Shown piece by piece: positions 16,497 through 24,893 of a DNA stretch of 64,000 nucleotides. How positions within the stretch are numbered: position 1 is the stretch's first letter; the number at the start of each line of letters is the position of its first letter. The translations under genes and the position numbers were made by a program. This DNA is from XYD12-FULL-36-8 sp041739035 (GTDB lineage: Bacteria > Bacteroidota > Ignavibacteria > Ignavibacteriales > Ignavibacteriaceae). The notes below the pieces were generated by a model that was not told the DNA's origin, ran no database searches, and was given only the letters and a program-made list of their open reading frames with translations. The DNA lies in NCBI GenBank assembly GCA_041739035.1, contig JBGSOQ010000172.1, positions 1-64,000 of the forward strand, written 5' to 3'.

Positions 16497-17477
16497 ATGT
16501 TTTAATCTATTTTTTTAAGAAATAATAGCTTTTGATTTAATTTACACTAAATTTAATAATGTATCAATGACTCATTATCAGTTTCTCTATGTCATCTTGA
16601 TTGAGGTATTATCACAAGGGAATTATTTTACACAATAAAGTTTAATGTAATATTATGTAAAAGTTTGAAAGCAGCTATAAATATTTATTACAGTTTACTT
16701 AAGGGAGTGTTGCACAAGTAAAATAGCCCGTGGCTTTAGCCACGGGATGTTAAAATCCTGTAAACCATAGGACTTTAGTCCAATTAAAAAATAAAAATAT
16801 GTGGCTAAAGCCAATAAAATTATGAGAACTGATTTTCCCGACTTAAAAGTCGGGACTATTTATTAGTTACGCAACAGACCCTTAAGTAAACTGTTTGGAG
16901 TACACACACGTAATTAGACCTTAGTCACATAAGTTATTATTACCTCACCTTACGCAAGGATTGTAACTTCGGTAATTTTTAGGACTAAAGTCCATATTGT
17001 TTTTCACATTTTTTAACCCCAGACTTAAGTCTGGGGTTACTACATCAACTATGAACTTAGGCTTTAGCCACATTTTGCGTAAGGTGAGTTATTAATAATG
17101 GGGCTTAAGCCAAATGACTTTTATTTTTTGAATACAGTTGACTAAAGTCAACTGCAATAGAAAAATTAAATTTTTGTACTTTTCTCCCGCCAGACCTGTA
17201 AGCCTCTGGCTTAGGCTGATAAAAGAGGCGGACGGGACAGGGCACGGGACAGGATTCGGAATAACATAGGAGTTTGGTTTGTCATTTCGATGAAGGTAAA
17301 TCTGATAAAAAATGACGGGTAAACTTTAAACTCATCTCAATACTTTGATGAATTCAGTTCTAGGGTAGGTCCGACTTATCTAGTTTACGCCGGTACAGGA
17401 GTAAGGAAAAAGGGGGGCAGGCAGATTTTGTTTTTAGTCAGCTATTTGTAAATATAATTGTTTTTTTATTTGTGATA
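16497..17477. other. Intergenic region with a run of CTAAAG/CTTAAG palindromes
   Basis: No gene is seen. From about 16724 to 17165 short palindromes with different arms share a CTTTAG, CTAAAG or CTTAAG centre: GTGGCTTTAGCCAC, GGACTTTAGTCC, TGGCTAAAGCCA, GACTTAAAAGTC, GGACTAAAGTCC, CAGACTTAAGTCTG, GGCTTTAGCC, GGCTTAAGCC and TTGACTAAAGTCAA. From 17165 on there are GGGACAGG-type GC repeats. Confidence 0.65.
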
Positions 17478-17705
17478 TTAACTTAATGAAGCAATTCTAT
17501 AAATCGCAGGACTGTACCGAGGTTTTGGAATAGGTTTTTTATTTTTTTTGGCAGAAGCTAACCATGCCTTTTTTGCTTCAATTATGTTCTTAAGCGCTTC
17601 ATCTGGTGATTCACCAAATGCTGAGCAAAATTTTAAATCGGGAATATCTGCAATATACCCTTCATCTTCATCGCTGTAATAAATATTTATGTGGTAATCT
17701 TTCAT
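17478..17705 (-). CDS. hicB: HicB-family antitoxin
   Basis: The 75-residue protein starts with the classic HicB pattern: HINIYYSDEDEGYIADIPDL, then SAFGESPDEALKNIIEAKKAWL and a basic PIPKPRYSPAIYRIAS end. It is the second gene of the pair and shares the ATGA overlap (4 nt) with hicA. It should bind and inhibit the HicA toxin. Confidence 0.85.
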   Translation of the reverse strand: MKDYHINIYYSDEDEGYIADIPDLKFCSAFGESPDEALKNIIEAKKAWLASAKKNKKPIPKPRYSPAIYRIASLS

Positions 17706-17956
17706 AACTTTTTCTCCAAATCTAAATTGTAACTTTCGACCAGTGAAAGAAATTGCTTTATTTGATATGGTTTTACTTTTCCTTTTACATTTTGAATATT
17801 AATAAGTTCCTTTACCATTGTATGTTTAAAGATATGATGGCTTCCTTTAATCCGATCTAATTTAAATCCAAAATCTTCTAATAGTCTAGCAAAATCTTTA
17901 AACGAAACATTTTTGCTGCCTGCAAGAACTAAGTTATATATCCTTTTACTTTTCAA
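17702..17956 (-). CDS. hicA: HicA-family toxin
   Basis: The 84-residue protein has the HicA layout: a basic N-terminus, FKDFARLLEDFGFKLDRIKG, the SHHIFKH catalytic-histidine segment and VKPYQIKQFLSLVESYNL. It lies upstream of hicB with a 4-nt overlap, the usual hicAB order and the reverse of the module at 7679-8151. It is predicted to be a translation-blocking RNase. Confidence 0.85.
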   Translation of the reverse strand: MKSKRIYNLVLAGSKNVSFKDFARLLEDFGFKLDRIKGSHHIFKHTMVKELINIQNVKGKVKPYQIKQFLSLVESYNLDLEKKL

Positions 17957-19232
17957 CTAATATTCTTTTTCTTAAAATAATCATGAATTGATTGAAAAAA
18001 AATTATTTTTTTAAGTTTTTAAATTCATAATAATTAAACCATCATTTAGAGCAGGATGTTGTATACTGGTTTGTGGAATAGGTAACCTAAATACTTTTTT
18101 AATAGTTTATTGCATGAAAACATTTAATTGCTGTACTTATCAACTGTCGGATCAGTTATCTTACACCAGACCCGTAAGCCTCCGCCTCAGCCAGAGGCTG
18201 ATAAAGCTGATAAAAGAGGCCCCGCCAAGGCGGGCTAAACGGACAAGGACGCTGATAAAAGAGGCCACCGCAAGGCGGGGTAAACTGGACGGGACAGGAT
18301 TCGGGACAGGATCCGCAAAGAATCAAGACTGCAAATATATTTTATTCTTTTCTTAGCCCCGATTTTCATCGGGATAAACTTCAGAAATCCCGATAGGCAT
18401 CGGGACAGGATCCGTCCCGAAACAATCCGCCTGAGACGGAAGGGACAGACACCAGAACATGCACTCCGCCAGTCCTCCAGAGGCGGATGCAAGGCGGACA
18501 GGTGCAAAAGAATTGCTAAAATTATTGATACCAACTTTTCTTGACCGCGATTTTCATCGGGATAAACTCCAGAAAAGTAGCCCCGCTATTCAGCGGGACA
18601 GGCTGCAGAACATGCACTGAAAAACTTATAAGTAATTTTCTTTTCTCTTAAAAGAAAAGAAACAAAAGTTCAAGGCTGAAAAAATTTTACTAAAGAATTC
18701 ATTCGCTAAACTGTGGAAATTAAACTTGTCCCGATAATTGATTATGAGGAGGTTCGATATCGGGACTTCAAACAGAAATTTCCATTAATCGTTTAGCTCA
18801 TTATTCTTTTCTACATAAAATTTTTAAGGCCATATAGAAAGCTGCATTAACGAAATTATTTTAAGGTGCGGGGGATAAGAATTAGTTTTGAATGGTGATG
18901 GTTGAATGTTGAATTGTAAATTAAGTAAACATGACCACCCCCGGCTTCCGGCTTTGCTAATAAATAAGCTGCGCCGGACAAGAAAGCCGACCCCGCCTTC
19001 GTTTCGACCTGTCTCGACTTGGCGGGCGAGCCAAGGCAGGCCACCGCTGGAGCAGGGTAAACGGGGTGAACGGGGCAGGCCACCGCCTATGGCGGGGCAG
19101 GCCACCGCTAAAGCGGGGCAGGCAAGCTTAACATTACAAGGAGGGGAATATTTTTTTAAGCTTTATTTGAAGGCACACTATTAAATCTATAAGCCAAATT
19201 ATTTGGATGAGAGGAATCAAGAGTTGAGTAAA
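17957..19232. other. Non-coding palindromic repeat array 5
   Basis: Contains GC-rich CCACCGC...GCGGGGTAA and GGGACAGG repeats (about 18180-18500 and 19010-19125), an interrupted leading hairpin (18534-18578), one full structured element (18637-18829), a further TTAACGAAATTATTTTAAGG element end (about 18847-18868), and TTACAAGGAGGGG near 19133. Open frames crossing this stretch follow repeat sequence and are not called as genes. Confidence 0.65.
18637..18829 (+). repeat. Structured hairpin element S7
   Basis: This is the most divergent full copy. The leading hairpin is TTTCTTTTCT / AGAAAAGAAA. The outer arm AAAAATTTTA (18680-18689) pairs with 18816-18825. A second arm GCTAAAC (18705-18711) pairs with 18791-18797. 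The middle arm TGGAAATT (18714-18721) pairs with 18777-18784. The apical arm GTCCCGATA (18728-18736) pairs with 18758-18766. All are perfect. The loop is AAACTT / TTCAAACAG. Confidence 0.85.
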
Positions 19233-20441
19233 TTATATTTTATGCGTTATCGGCCTCCTTCTTTTTGAAATAAGAATTATTAAAATTAAAAATGTGATTG
19301 AGAGAATATTTTGGGCAAATATTGCATAAAATGTTTCTAAATAAAAATCATTTGCAAATAAAAGCTGAATGAAATAGAAAAGTATTACATATATGAAAAA
19401 GTAAATATACTTTATTCCTTCAGAGACTAGCTCTTTTATTACTTGCACTGTTGCGAGTATTATAGGAAAAAATGAAATAACAATTAGCCGCTCTATATCG
19501 TAAGCTATAAATAATTGCAAGTAACTGAATAAGATGAGCGGAGAATATGCCCAAAATACTTCGTTAAATTTCTTAGGTCTGAGAAAAATTATTAGAAAGA
19601 AACCACCGAATGCACCCAATACTAATCTATACCAGTTGATTGCAAAGGTTAAAACCCATGGCTGATTATCAATTAAATTATGTTGTAACGAAGATTTTAT
19701 GCCTATAAGCGTCGCGAGTCTGTGCATAAAAACTTTATCAAACCATTCTTGTGAGTGACTGTAAAAAGAGGTCTGCGAAATAATGAAGCTTAAAACTGAA
19801 AAAATGATAATAGCTGGCAAACTTATAATTATATTTTCGGCTAATAACCTGTAATTAATTTTCTTAAAAAGGTCTTCTTTTATATTGATAAAATAGTACA
19901 ATGGTAAAATTATAAGCATCGTTTCTTTTGTTAATACGCCTAGTAGAAATGAAATACTTAATAGTATTTTTTTCTGTTTATAAATAAAAAAAATTGAAAG
20001 CAGCATGAAAAAGTAAAGGAGCGATTCTGGATACCAAAACTCAATGATATTAAACCGCGCAGCCCATACAATTGAAAGGAAGAGAAGCGATCCCAGATAT
20101 GAATAATTAAAATCCTTAGAAATAAAGTGAATAATTTTTAGAATTAGTACAGTAGTGAAGAATAATGAAAAAAAGTTAATTAGAATGAATGATGTTTTTT
20201 GTTGAAAAGGTAAGATATTTACTAAAAAAGGTTCGAAGAGCCGCCATGTGAATGGAGGAGGCTGAAGAACAGGGAAATCTTGAGCAGATTTAATATATGC
20301 TAAATGCATATATTTTGTTAAAAAGAATGGATGACCCGGCAGCATTAAATCAGAAAATATATATAGCAGGCCTAATAGCGGTATAAAGGAGGCAATTAAA
20401 AGTAATTCTCTATTTAATTTAAGGTATTGAAAGGAACGCAC
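19233..20441 (-). CDS. Multi-spanning membrane protein, GT-C glycosyltransferase-like
   Basis: The 402-residue protein has about ten hydrophobic segments and few polar loops. Features that recall GT-C transferases are a first loop with PGHPFFLTKYMHLAYIKSAQ, WYPESLLYFFMLLSIFFIYK, and SFLLGVLTKETMLIILPLYY with the TKE motif common in that superfamily. It would use a lipid-phosphate sugar donor on the outer face of the membrane. It is isolated between repeat arrays, to the left of the polysaccharide operon and on the same strand. The family placement is tentative. Confidence 0.55.
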   Translation of the reverse strand: MRSFQYLKLNRELLLIASFIPLLGLLYIFSDLMLPGHPFFLTKYMHLAYIKSAQDFPVLQPPPFTWRLFEPFLVNILPFQQKTSFILINFFSLFFTTVLILKIIHFISKDFNYSYLGSLLFLSIVWAARFNIIEFWYPESLLYFFMLLSIFFIYKQKKILLSISFLLGVLTKETMLIILPLYYFINIKEDLFKKINYRLLAENIIISLPAIIIFSVLSFIISQTSFYSHSQEWFDKVFMHRLATLIGIKSSLQHNLIDNQPWVLTFAINWYRLVLGAFGGFFLIIFLRPKKFNEVFWAYSPLILFSYLQLFIAYDIERLIVISFFPIILATVQVIKELVSEGIKYIYFFIYVILFYFIQLLFANDFYLETFYAIFAQNILSITFLILIILISKRRRPITHKI

Positions 20442-20489
20442 TATAAATTGGATTTTAACTAATTTTTAACTTTTTACAAAGAATCTCTT

Positions 20490-20555
20490 AACTACATTCT
20501 TTGCATTTTGTAGGATGAGCTGCTTGCACCAGAAGAGCCAGTCGACTGGCCAGCG
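20490..20555 (+). repeat. 66-bp hairpin repeat, copy 3
   Basis: ACTACATTCTTTGCATTTTG and GATGAGCTGCTTGC followed by CCAGTCGACTGGCCAGCG. This variant has a longer CCAGTCGACTGG palindrome near its right end. Confidence 0.65.
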
Positions 20556-20689
20556 CTTGGGATGGAGGCCAGAAATCCCGATAGTCATCCCGATAAACCG
20601 GGACAGGTCGGGACAGGCGCCAGTTCAAGGCTGAAAAAAAATGACTAAGAATTTCAATCGCTGCGGTAAAAGAAAAAAAATATTTATTC

Positions 20690-20864
20690 TTTCTTTTCTC
20701 TTAAAAGAAAAGAAACAAAAGTTCAAGACTATAAAAAAATCGACTAAAAATTCACGCCATTTCGTTACAACAAAATAACTCATCCCGTAAAAACGGGATT
20801 CAGACAGATTTTGTTGTTTTACACTACATTCTGTGAATTTTTTAAACGTGATTTTCTTAAGGTC
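20690..20864 (+). repeat. Structured hairpin element S8
   Basis: The leading hairpin is TTTCTTTTCT / AGAAAAGAAA. The outer arm AAAAATTCAC (20746-20755) pairs with GTGAATTTTT (20833-20842). The middle arm ACAACAAAAT (20767-20776) pairs with 20808-20817. The apical arm ATCCCGT pairs with ACGGGAT (20782-20799). The loop is AACTC / TCAGACAG. Several stem positions change on both sides relative to S1 and S4. Confidence 0.85.
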
Positions 20865-21010
20865 GGGGGAAATTCCTAATAAAATAAAATTTTTAAGGCC
20901 GAAGAAAAAAAATGCAATTAATTTAAGAACGGATGTTTTGAGAGCCAATGGCAAGGGTTGCAGCGATGTATTTATTTATTACGCTTGTTAGCAGCTACTT
21001 GTATTCGTTT

Positions 21011-21072
21011 GACCACATTTTTTGCATTTTGAAGTAGGAGCTGCTTGAGCCAAGGGAACAAATCGTTCCAGT
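21011..21072 (+). repeat. 66-bp hairpin repeat, copy 4
   Basis: GACCACATTTTTTGCATTTT, GAGCTGCTTGAGCC and AATCGTTCCAG. This is the most divergent of the four copies, and the first stem is weaker. Confidence 0.55.
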
Positions 21073-21137
21073 GAAATAGAAAAGCAGATCATTTCACCGG
21101 ACAGGCATTCTATCTTTTGGGATGCAATTATTAACTG

Positions 21138-21710
21138 TTAAAAAGAGTACGTAACACCAAGAGTTATTCCCGGTAAAATATCAGTGTCACCCTGGTAAAT
21201 ATCCCAGCCTATAATAGAAGAAACATCAAGGGTAGCTTGGAATTGATTCGTTAGTTGATAATTAATTTGGAGACCAACATTTACGCAAGTGTTTGGTTTG
21301 TTGTATAAATTATTATAAAAATAGCCAACCCCAGAATGTAAAAGTAAACTCCAGTTTTGGTTTGTTCGTTCAGGATGTACAGCTTTATTAAAATTAAGAA
21401 CACCTTCGCCATATAAATAATGGTAATGATGCTTTAGATCATCACTAATGGAATAAAAATAAAATCCTTTGTAGCCTATTTGAAGGGCGAAGTAGGGGAG
21501 AAGCCATTTGCCAGCAGTAATATTAAATAAAGGAGTATAATTTGTACTGACGAAATCTTCATCCTTAATACCGGACATCTGCAAGCCGGCATTTAGAGCG
21601 ATAAACCAATTTTGTTCAGAATCTATTGGTTTAAGTGCGGTTTGTGTTTGCGCACTAGCGACCGCAAGAAATGATAAAAGAATAATTAGTAAGTATCTTT
21701 TCAAAAACAC
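21138..21710 (-). CDS. Small outer-membrane beta-barrel protein
   Basis: 190 residues with a signal peptide (FLKRYLLIILLSFLAVASA, cleaved before Q). The mature part has alternating hydrophobic/polar strands with many aromatic residues (NWFIALNAGLQMSG, FALQIGYKGFYFYSI, WSLLLHSGVGYFYNNLY, INYQLTNQFQATLDVSSIIG) and a C-terminal phenylalanine (LGVTYSF), as required for barrel assembly. It resembles the small OmpA/OmpW-like or PorT-like barrels common in Bacteroidota. No peptidoglycan-binding domain is present. Its role in the adjacent glycan locus is unknown. Confidence 0.7.
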   Translation of the reverse strand: MFLKRYLLIILLSFLAVASAQTQTALKPIDSEQNWFIALNAGLQMSGIKDEDFVSTNYTPLFNITAGKWLLPYFALQIGYKGFYFYSISDDLKHHYHYLYGEGVLNFNKAVHPERTNQNWSLLLHSGVGYFYNNLYNKPNTCVNVGLQINYQLTNQFQATLDVSSIIGWDIYQGDTDILPGITLGVTYSF

Positions 21711-21746
21711 AATATTTGTTTTGAGTAATTTTATTACCTAAGGTAC

Positions 21747-21774
21747 CAAATGTATTTAGCTAAATTATTACAAA
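21747..21774 (-). promoter_or_regulatory. Possible Bacteroidota-type promoter of the barrel gene
   Basis: On the minus strand TACATTTG (21754-21747) fits TAnnTTTG. A TTTG lies at 21774-21771, 16 nt upstream, slightly shorter than the usual 19. The start codon is 37 nt downstream. Confidence 0.3.
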
Positions 21775-21789
21775 AATTGTATATAATTT

Positions 21790-21960
21790 ATACTTTTCTC
21801 TTGATAGAAAAGTATCAAAAGATCAAGCCTTAAAATAAATTGCTAAAATTCTCTTCAGCTTCGCTAAAAGAAAATAACTCGTTCCGATTGATTTAGTATT
21901 TTACAGAATCGGAACTCAAACAGATTTTCTTTCATAACGCTTCGCTTCGAGAATTTTTTA
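21790..21960 (+). repeat. Structured hairpin element S9
   Basis: The leading hairpin ATACTTTTCT (21790-21799) pairs with 21806-21815. The outer arm AAAATTCTC (21845-21853) pairs with GAGAATTTT (21949-21957). The middle arm AAAGAAAAT (21867-21875) pairs with 21924-21932. The apical arm GTTCCGATT (21881-21889) pairs with 21907-21915. The loop is AACTC / TCAAACAG. It lies just downstream of the intact sugar amidotransferase gene. Confidence 0.85.
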
Positions 21961-22051
21961 ATCCTCCAGAGACTGACAGGCGCAATTTATTTAATGTCAG
22001 AGTAAAATTTCTAACAAAAAATTTTTAAGGGCATAAGGAAATAAATCTGCA

Positions 22052-24085
22052 TCAATAAAGCTTTGGGATTTGGTTGATCCGCTTGATAACCGTCTCAAAA
22101 TCTAATCCAACAATTTCTAAGTACCATTTTAAAGATTCGTATCGTGGACGGTTTTCTTCATTTACTAGTTCAAGTGCTTTTTCCCTTGTTATCATTCCTT
22201 CGCGTATTTGATTGCTGCGGAATGTTTCATATTCACTAAAACCAGCTACTGTGTAATAAATATAGTTGTAGAAGCTCGCTGTTCCATCCCCGATACGCCA
22301 CGTGGTTTTTGTATCAATAGCGGTTTCCCATTTGTATTCATTTATAATCAAATCTTCGATTTCTTGTTCATCCCACCGGTAATAATCGAACATGTGGTAA
22401 TAATCTTTTTTTTGTACAAAGTATCTGGAGATGATTGAACCAAAATTGTCCAGGACTGACTGGTTTATGTATGAAGGACTTTTAATAACGTTTTTTCCAA
22501 CGAAGCTGAAAAGTTTTAAATGATCAGATGCAGCTAAGGAGTATATTCTTTCCTTGTTAAATGTTGGTGCAACGCCGCAAAAACCAATTTTGAAATCAGT
22601 ATTTTCTAAAGGGTTAATGCCCCAAATGTTAAGTTTAATATCATTCTGTTTTTTAATTTTTTCGGTATAGTAAAAGAAAAATTTGTCTCCAGCCATGAAA
22701 AGGGGAACCATTCCCAGATCGGGATTCTTTAACCATGCGGTAATATTTTTTCTTATATTTTCGCGCTTCCAGCGTATGTTTGCCGAGACAATTATATTTT
22801 CAACACCCATTTTGCCAGTTACACGCGCGATGTTTCGCCTTCCTAAATCAGTTACCATACCCCAATCGTAAGTGAAAGCAATAGGATTCATCTTTAATAT
22901 TTTTTTCACTATGTGTAATGTATAAGTGCTGTCCCGACCACCGCTGAAGGGTACTAGGCAATCCGGCTGACCATCTTTTCTGCGGTAGGGATCAACTAGC
23001 TTTTTCAATTCTTCAATTGGTTTGGGCTGATTTCTTTTTACATAGTTATTACAATAGTTGCAAACACCTTTTTCATCAAATTTGAGGTAAGGGAAGGTTT
23101 CAGGCAGCAGACATCTTGTGCATCTTTTTAGAGCAGAAATTCTTTCGATGTTGTTCTCAAGAAGTTTTCTTTCAGAATTTGCATTTAAACCATTAGTAAA
23201 TATACCAGAGTCAATTACTGCGTGGAGCTGTTTGTGTTTTGGATGGTAATTTGTGATTTGTATACTAAAGGCATCTGTTTTTGTATCCGGTAATGAAAAA
23301 TCTTCTTCTTTAGTTAAATCAAATTCTGTTATCTGAAAATCTTTGTATTGCAGTAAATAACCACAATTTGCCGGAACTTGTTTAAGAATAAATGATTTAT
23401 CAAATAAGCTTTTATGATTTTGACTCAATCTTTTGAGAATATCATTTTCAGAGCCATATATAAAAATATCTTTATAGTTGGTTAAGATGTATAGTGAACC
23501 GTTATTAGTATATACAACAAATTCTTCTCTGTCATTTATAAAGAAACCAGTGGATACGGTGCCAAAGAGCTCTATGTTTGCATGGTTGATTGATTGAATG
23601 GTTGAATGGCCATTATTTAAGTTTTTTCTTATAAGTGCGAAGAGAATTTCGGTATCAATTTCGTATTCTCTTTTTAAATCCTTATGCTTATTCCAGAGTT
23701 CATCTTCATTAACGATAATACCATTGTGGATACCAACAATGCCATTCTTAACAACCGGCTGATTGTTAACATCTTTTAGTTGTGAACCGTTTGTAACTAG
23801 GCGTGCATGACCAAGAGCAGCAAATATCTTATTGCAATTATCTGGTTTTACTTCGTGCAGAATTTTTGATTTAAACTCTCTATATTCTTCTGTTTTAATT
23901 AATTCATCAATTGATACCGGACCTTTAAGCACATCAATTTGAGAAGTTGATTCGAATCTGTAAGCTAAACCGGAAGAGTCCTTGCCCCTCACTTGAGAGA
24001 GTTTTGCAACGTCCTCAAGTAAGTTAACAAGCACATTCCTGTTGTAATTTTCTTCTTTAGCAACTACGCCGAATATTCCGCACAT
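22052..24085 (-). CDS. Class II glutamine amidotransferase fused to N-acetyl sugar amidotransferase (WbpG/PseA-like)
   Basis: 677 residues in two enzymes. Residues 1 to about 250 are an Ntn-type glutaminase (MCGIFGVVAK with Cys2, HARLVTNGSQ, GIHNGIIVNEDEL, STGFFINDREEFVVY) that would release ammonia from glutamine. Residues about 318-677 are the WbpG/PseA family: two Cys pairs (CTRCLLPE and CNYCNN) and the PP-loop SGGRDSTYTLH near residue 380, which activates a sugar carboxyl or amide through AMP. WbpG normally uses a separate HisH-like class I glutaminase; here the ammonia source appears built in. Likely product: an acetamidino or carboxamide group on a nucleotide-linked amino sugar. It is the last gene of the operon, 1 nt after the deacetylase-like gene. 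Confidence 0.8.
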   Translation of the reverse strand: MCGIFGVVAKEENYNRNVLVNLLEDVAKLSQVRGKDSSGLAYRFESTSQIDVLKGPVSIDELIKTEEYREFKSKILHEVKPDNCNKIFAALGHARLVTNGSQLKDVNNQPVVKNGIVGIHNGIIVNEDELWNKHKDLKREYEIDTEILFALIRKNLNNGHSTIQSINHANIELFGTVSTGFFINDREEFVVYTNNGSLYILTNYKDIFIYGSENDILKRLSQNHKSLFDKSFILKQVPANCGYLLQYKDFQITEFDLTKEEDFSLPDTKTDAFSIQITNYHPKHKQLHAVIDSGIFTNGLNANSERKLLENNIERISALKRCTRCLLPETFPYLKFDEKGVCNYCNNYVKRNQPKPIEELKKLVDPYRRKDGQPDCLVPFSGGRDSTYTLHIVKKILKMNPIAFTYDWGMVTDLGRRNIARVTGKMGVENIIVSANIRWKRENIRKNITAWLKNPDLGMVPLFMAGDKFFFYYTEKIKKQNDIKLNIWGINPLENTDFKIGFCGVAPTFNKERIYSLAASDHLKLFSFVGKNVIKSPSYINQSVLDNFGSIISRYFVQKKDYYHMFDYYRWDEQEIEDLIINEYKWETAIDTKTTWRIGDGTASFYNYIYYTVAGFSEYETFRSNQIREGMITREKALELVNEENRPRYESLKWYLEIVGLDFETVIKRINQIPKLY

Positions 24086-24086
24086 A

Positions 24087-24893
24087 TTACTTAATCATAC
24101 CTGTTTTCACTACAAACCATTTCGCAATATTTTTTGTTTTAATATAACTGTAATTCAACAACCATTTTATTCCGGGATCAAAAAAGGTATCTGGATGTGC
24201 ATTGAGCATTATTTTATTAGGCAGTTTATTTTCTCTTATTAATAGGATGAGATGACCAGTGTTTTTAATTGGAATATTAAATTTCGATTTTACTTTATCC
24301 CTTACGCTTGTTGAAGTCTTATTCCACCCAAAGCCATTATCTGTTATATAAAAAACTTCATCATAATCGATATCTAAGGATGTATCAGCAATAATTCCAT
24401 ACTTTTTATAATCATATTTCTCCCAAAGTTTTTTGTTGTCCCATTTACTTAGTGGACTTCCGTGCATGCAAATAGTCTTTACTGGATAATAATTCCTAAA
24501 TTGCTCTAAGTTTTTTTTAAAACTATCAATTGCTTTTTCATAATTACCTTTGCAAAAAGCCAAATCTTCGTAGTGATAACCTATTTCATGTCCTAAATCA
24601 GCCACTTCTTTTAATATATCTTCTTTAAATACTGATTTAATAATACGGAAATAATACGTAGAGCTAATCCCAATCTCTGATTCAAGGCGGGCCATATTTA
24701 GCGTCCGATTTGGGAAACGATCAACGTCATGTCGTAAAATAATTAATTTTGCAACCGTTTCTTTTATTACAAAGCACTCAACCGTATTTATTTTATAAAA
24801 CAGATTAATAAAATTTTTAATTAGTTCGATGTATTTTTGTGGTGTGAAGTCAATGAGGATATACTGCAAATTATTCTTTCCTATTTTTAACAT
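24087..24893 (-). CDS. Polysaccharide deacetylase-like (NodB-fold) protein
   Basis: 268 residues. LIILRHDVDRFPNRTLNMAR has the Asp-containing first motif, HEIGYHYEDL the metal-binding histidines, and ICMHGSPLSKWDN and LNAHPDTFF carry later NodB-like motifs. The family usually removes acetyl groups from amino sugars or acts on related substrates. It overlaps the FemAB-like gene upstream by 23 nt. It lacks an obvious signal peptide, so a cytoplasmic role on a lipid-linked or nucleotide sugar is possible. The exact substrate is unknown. Confidence 0.65.
   Translation of the reverse strand: MLKIGKNNLQYILIDFTPQKYIELIKNFINLFYKINTVECFVIKETVAKLIILRHDVDRFPNRTLNMARLESEIGISSTYYFRIIKSVFKEDILKEVADLGHEIGYHYEDLAFCKGNYEKAIDSFKKNLEQFRNYYPVKTICMHGSPLSKWDNKKLWEKYDYKKYGIIADTSLDIDYDEVFYITDNGFGWNKTSTSVRDKVKSKFNIPIKNTGHLILLIRENKLPNKIMLNAHPDTFFDPGIKWLLNYSYIKTKNIAKWFVVKTGMIK

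Larger units (their letters stand above)
20442..21137. other. Non-coding palindromic repeat array 6
   Basis: Two copies of the 66-bp hairpin repeat (20490-20555, 21011-21072), GGGACAGG palindromes (about 20575-20615), a truncated structured element (about 20632-20683) and one full element (20690-20864) fill the space between the GT-C-like gene and the barrel gene. No gene is supported. Confidence 0.65.

Noticed and set aside
18824..19184. Open frames on both strands in GC-rich sequence
   Set aside because: They arise from CCACCGC...GCGGGG repeats, which keep several frames open at once.
20625..20954. 109-codon minus-strand frame rich in Phe and Lys
   Set aside because: It coincides with structured element S8 and its truncated neighbour; the sequence is explained by hairpin arms.
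6635..21960. Structured elements as integron attC sites
   Set aside because: Same-strand TA cassettes and long hairpins suggest it, but the element ends lack the GTTRRRY/RYYYAAC boxes, no IntI-type gene is in the window, and the elements cluster several per spacer instead of one per gene.
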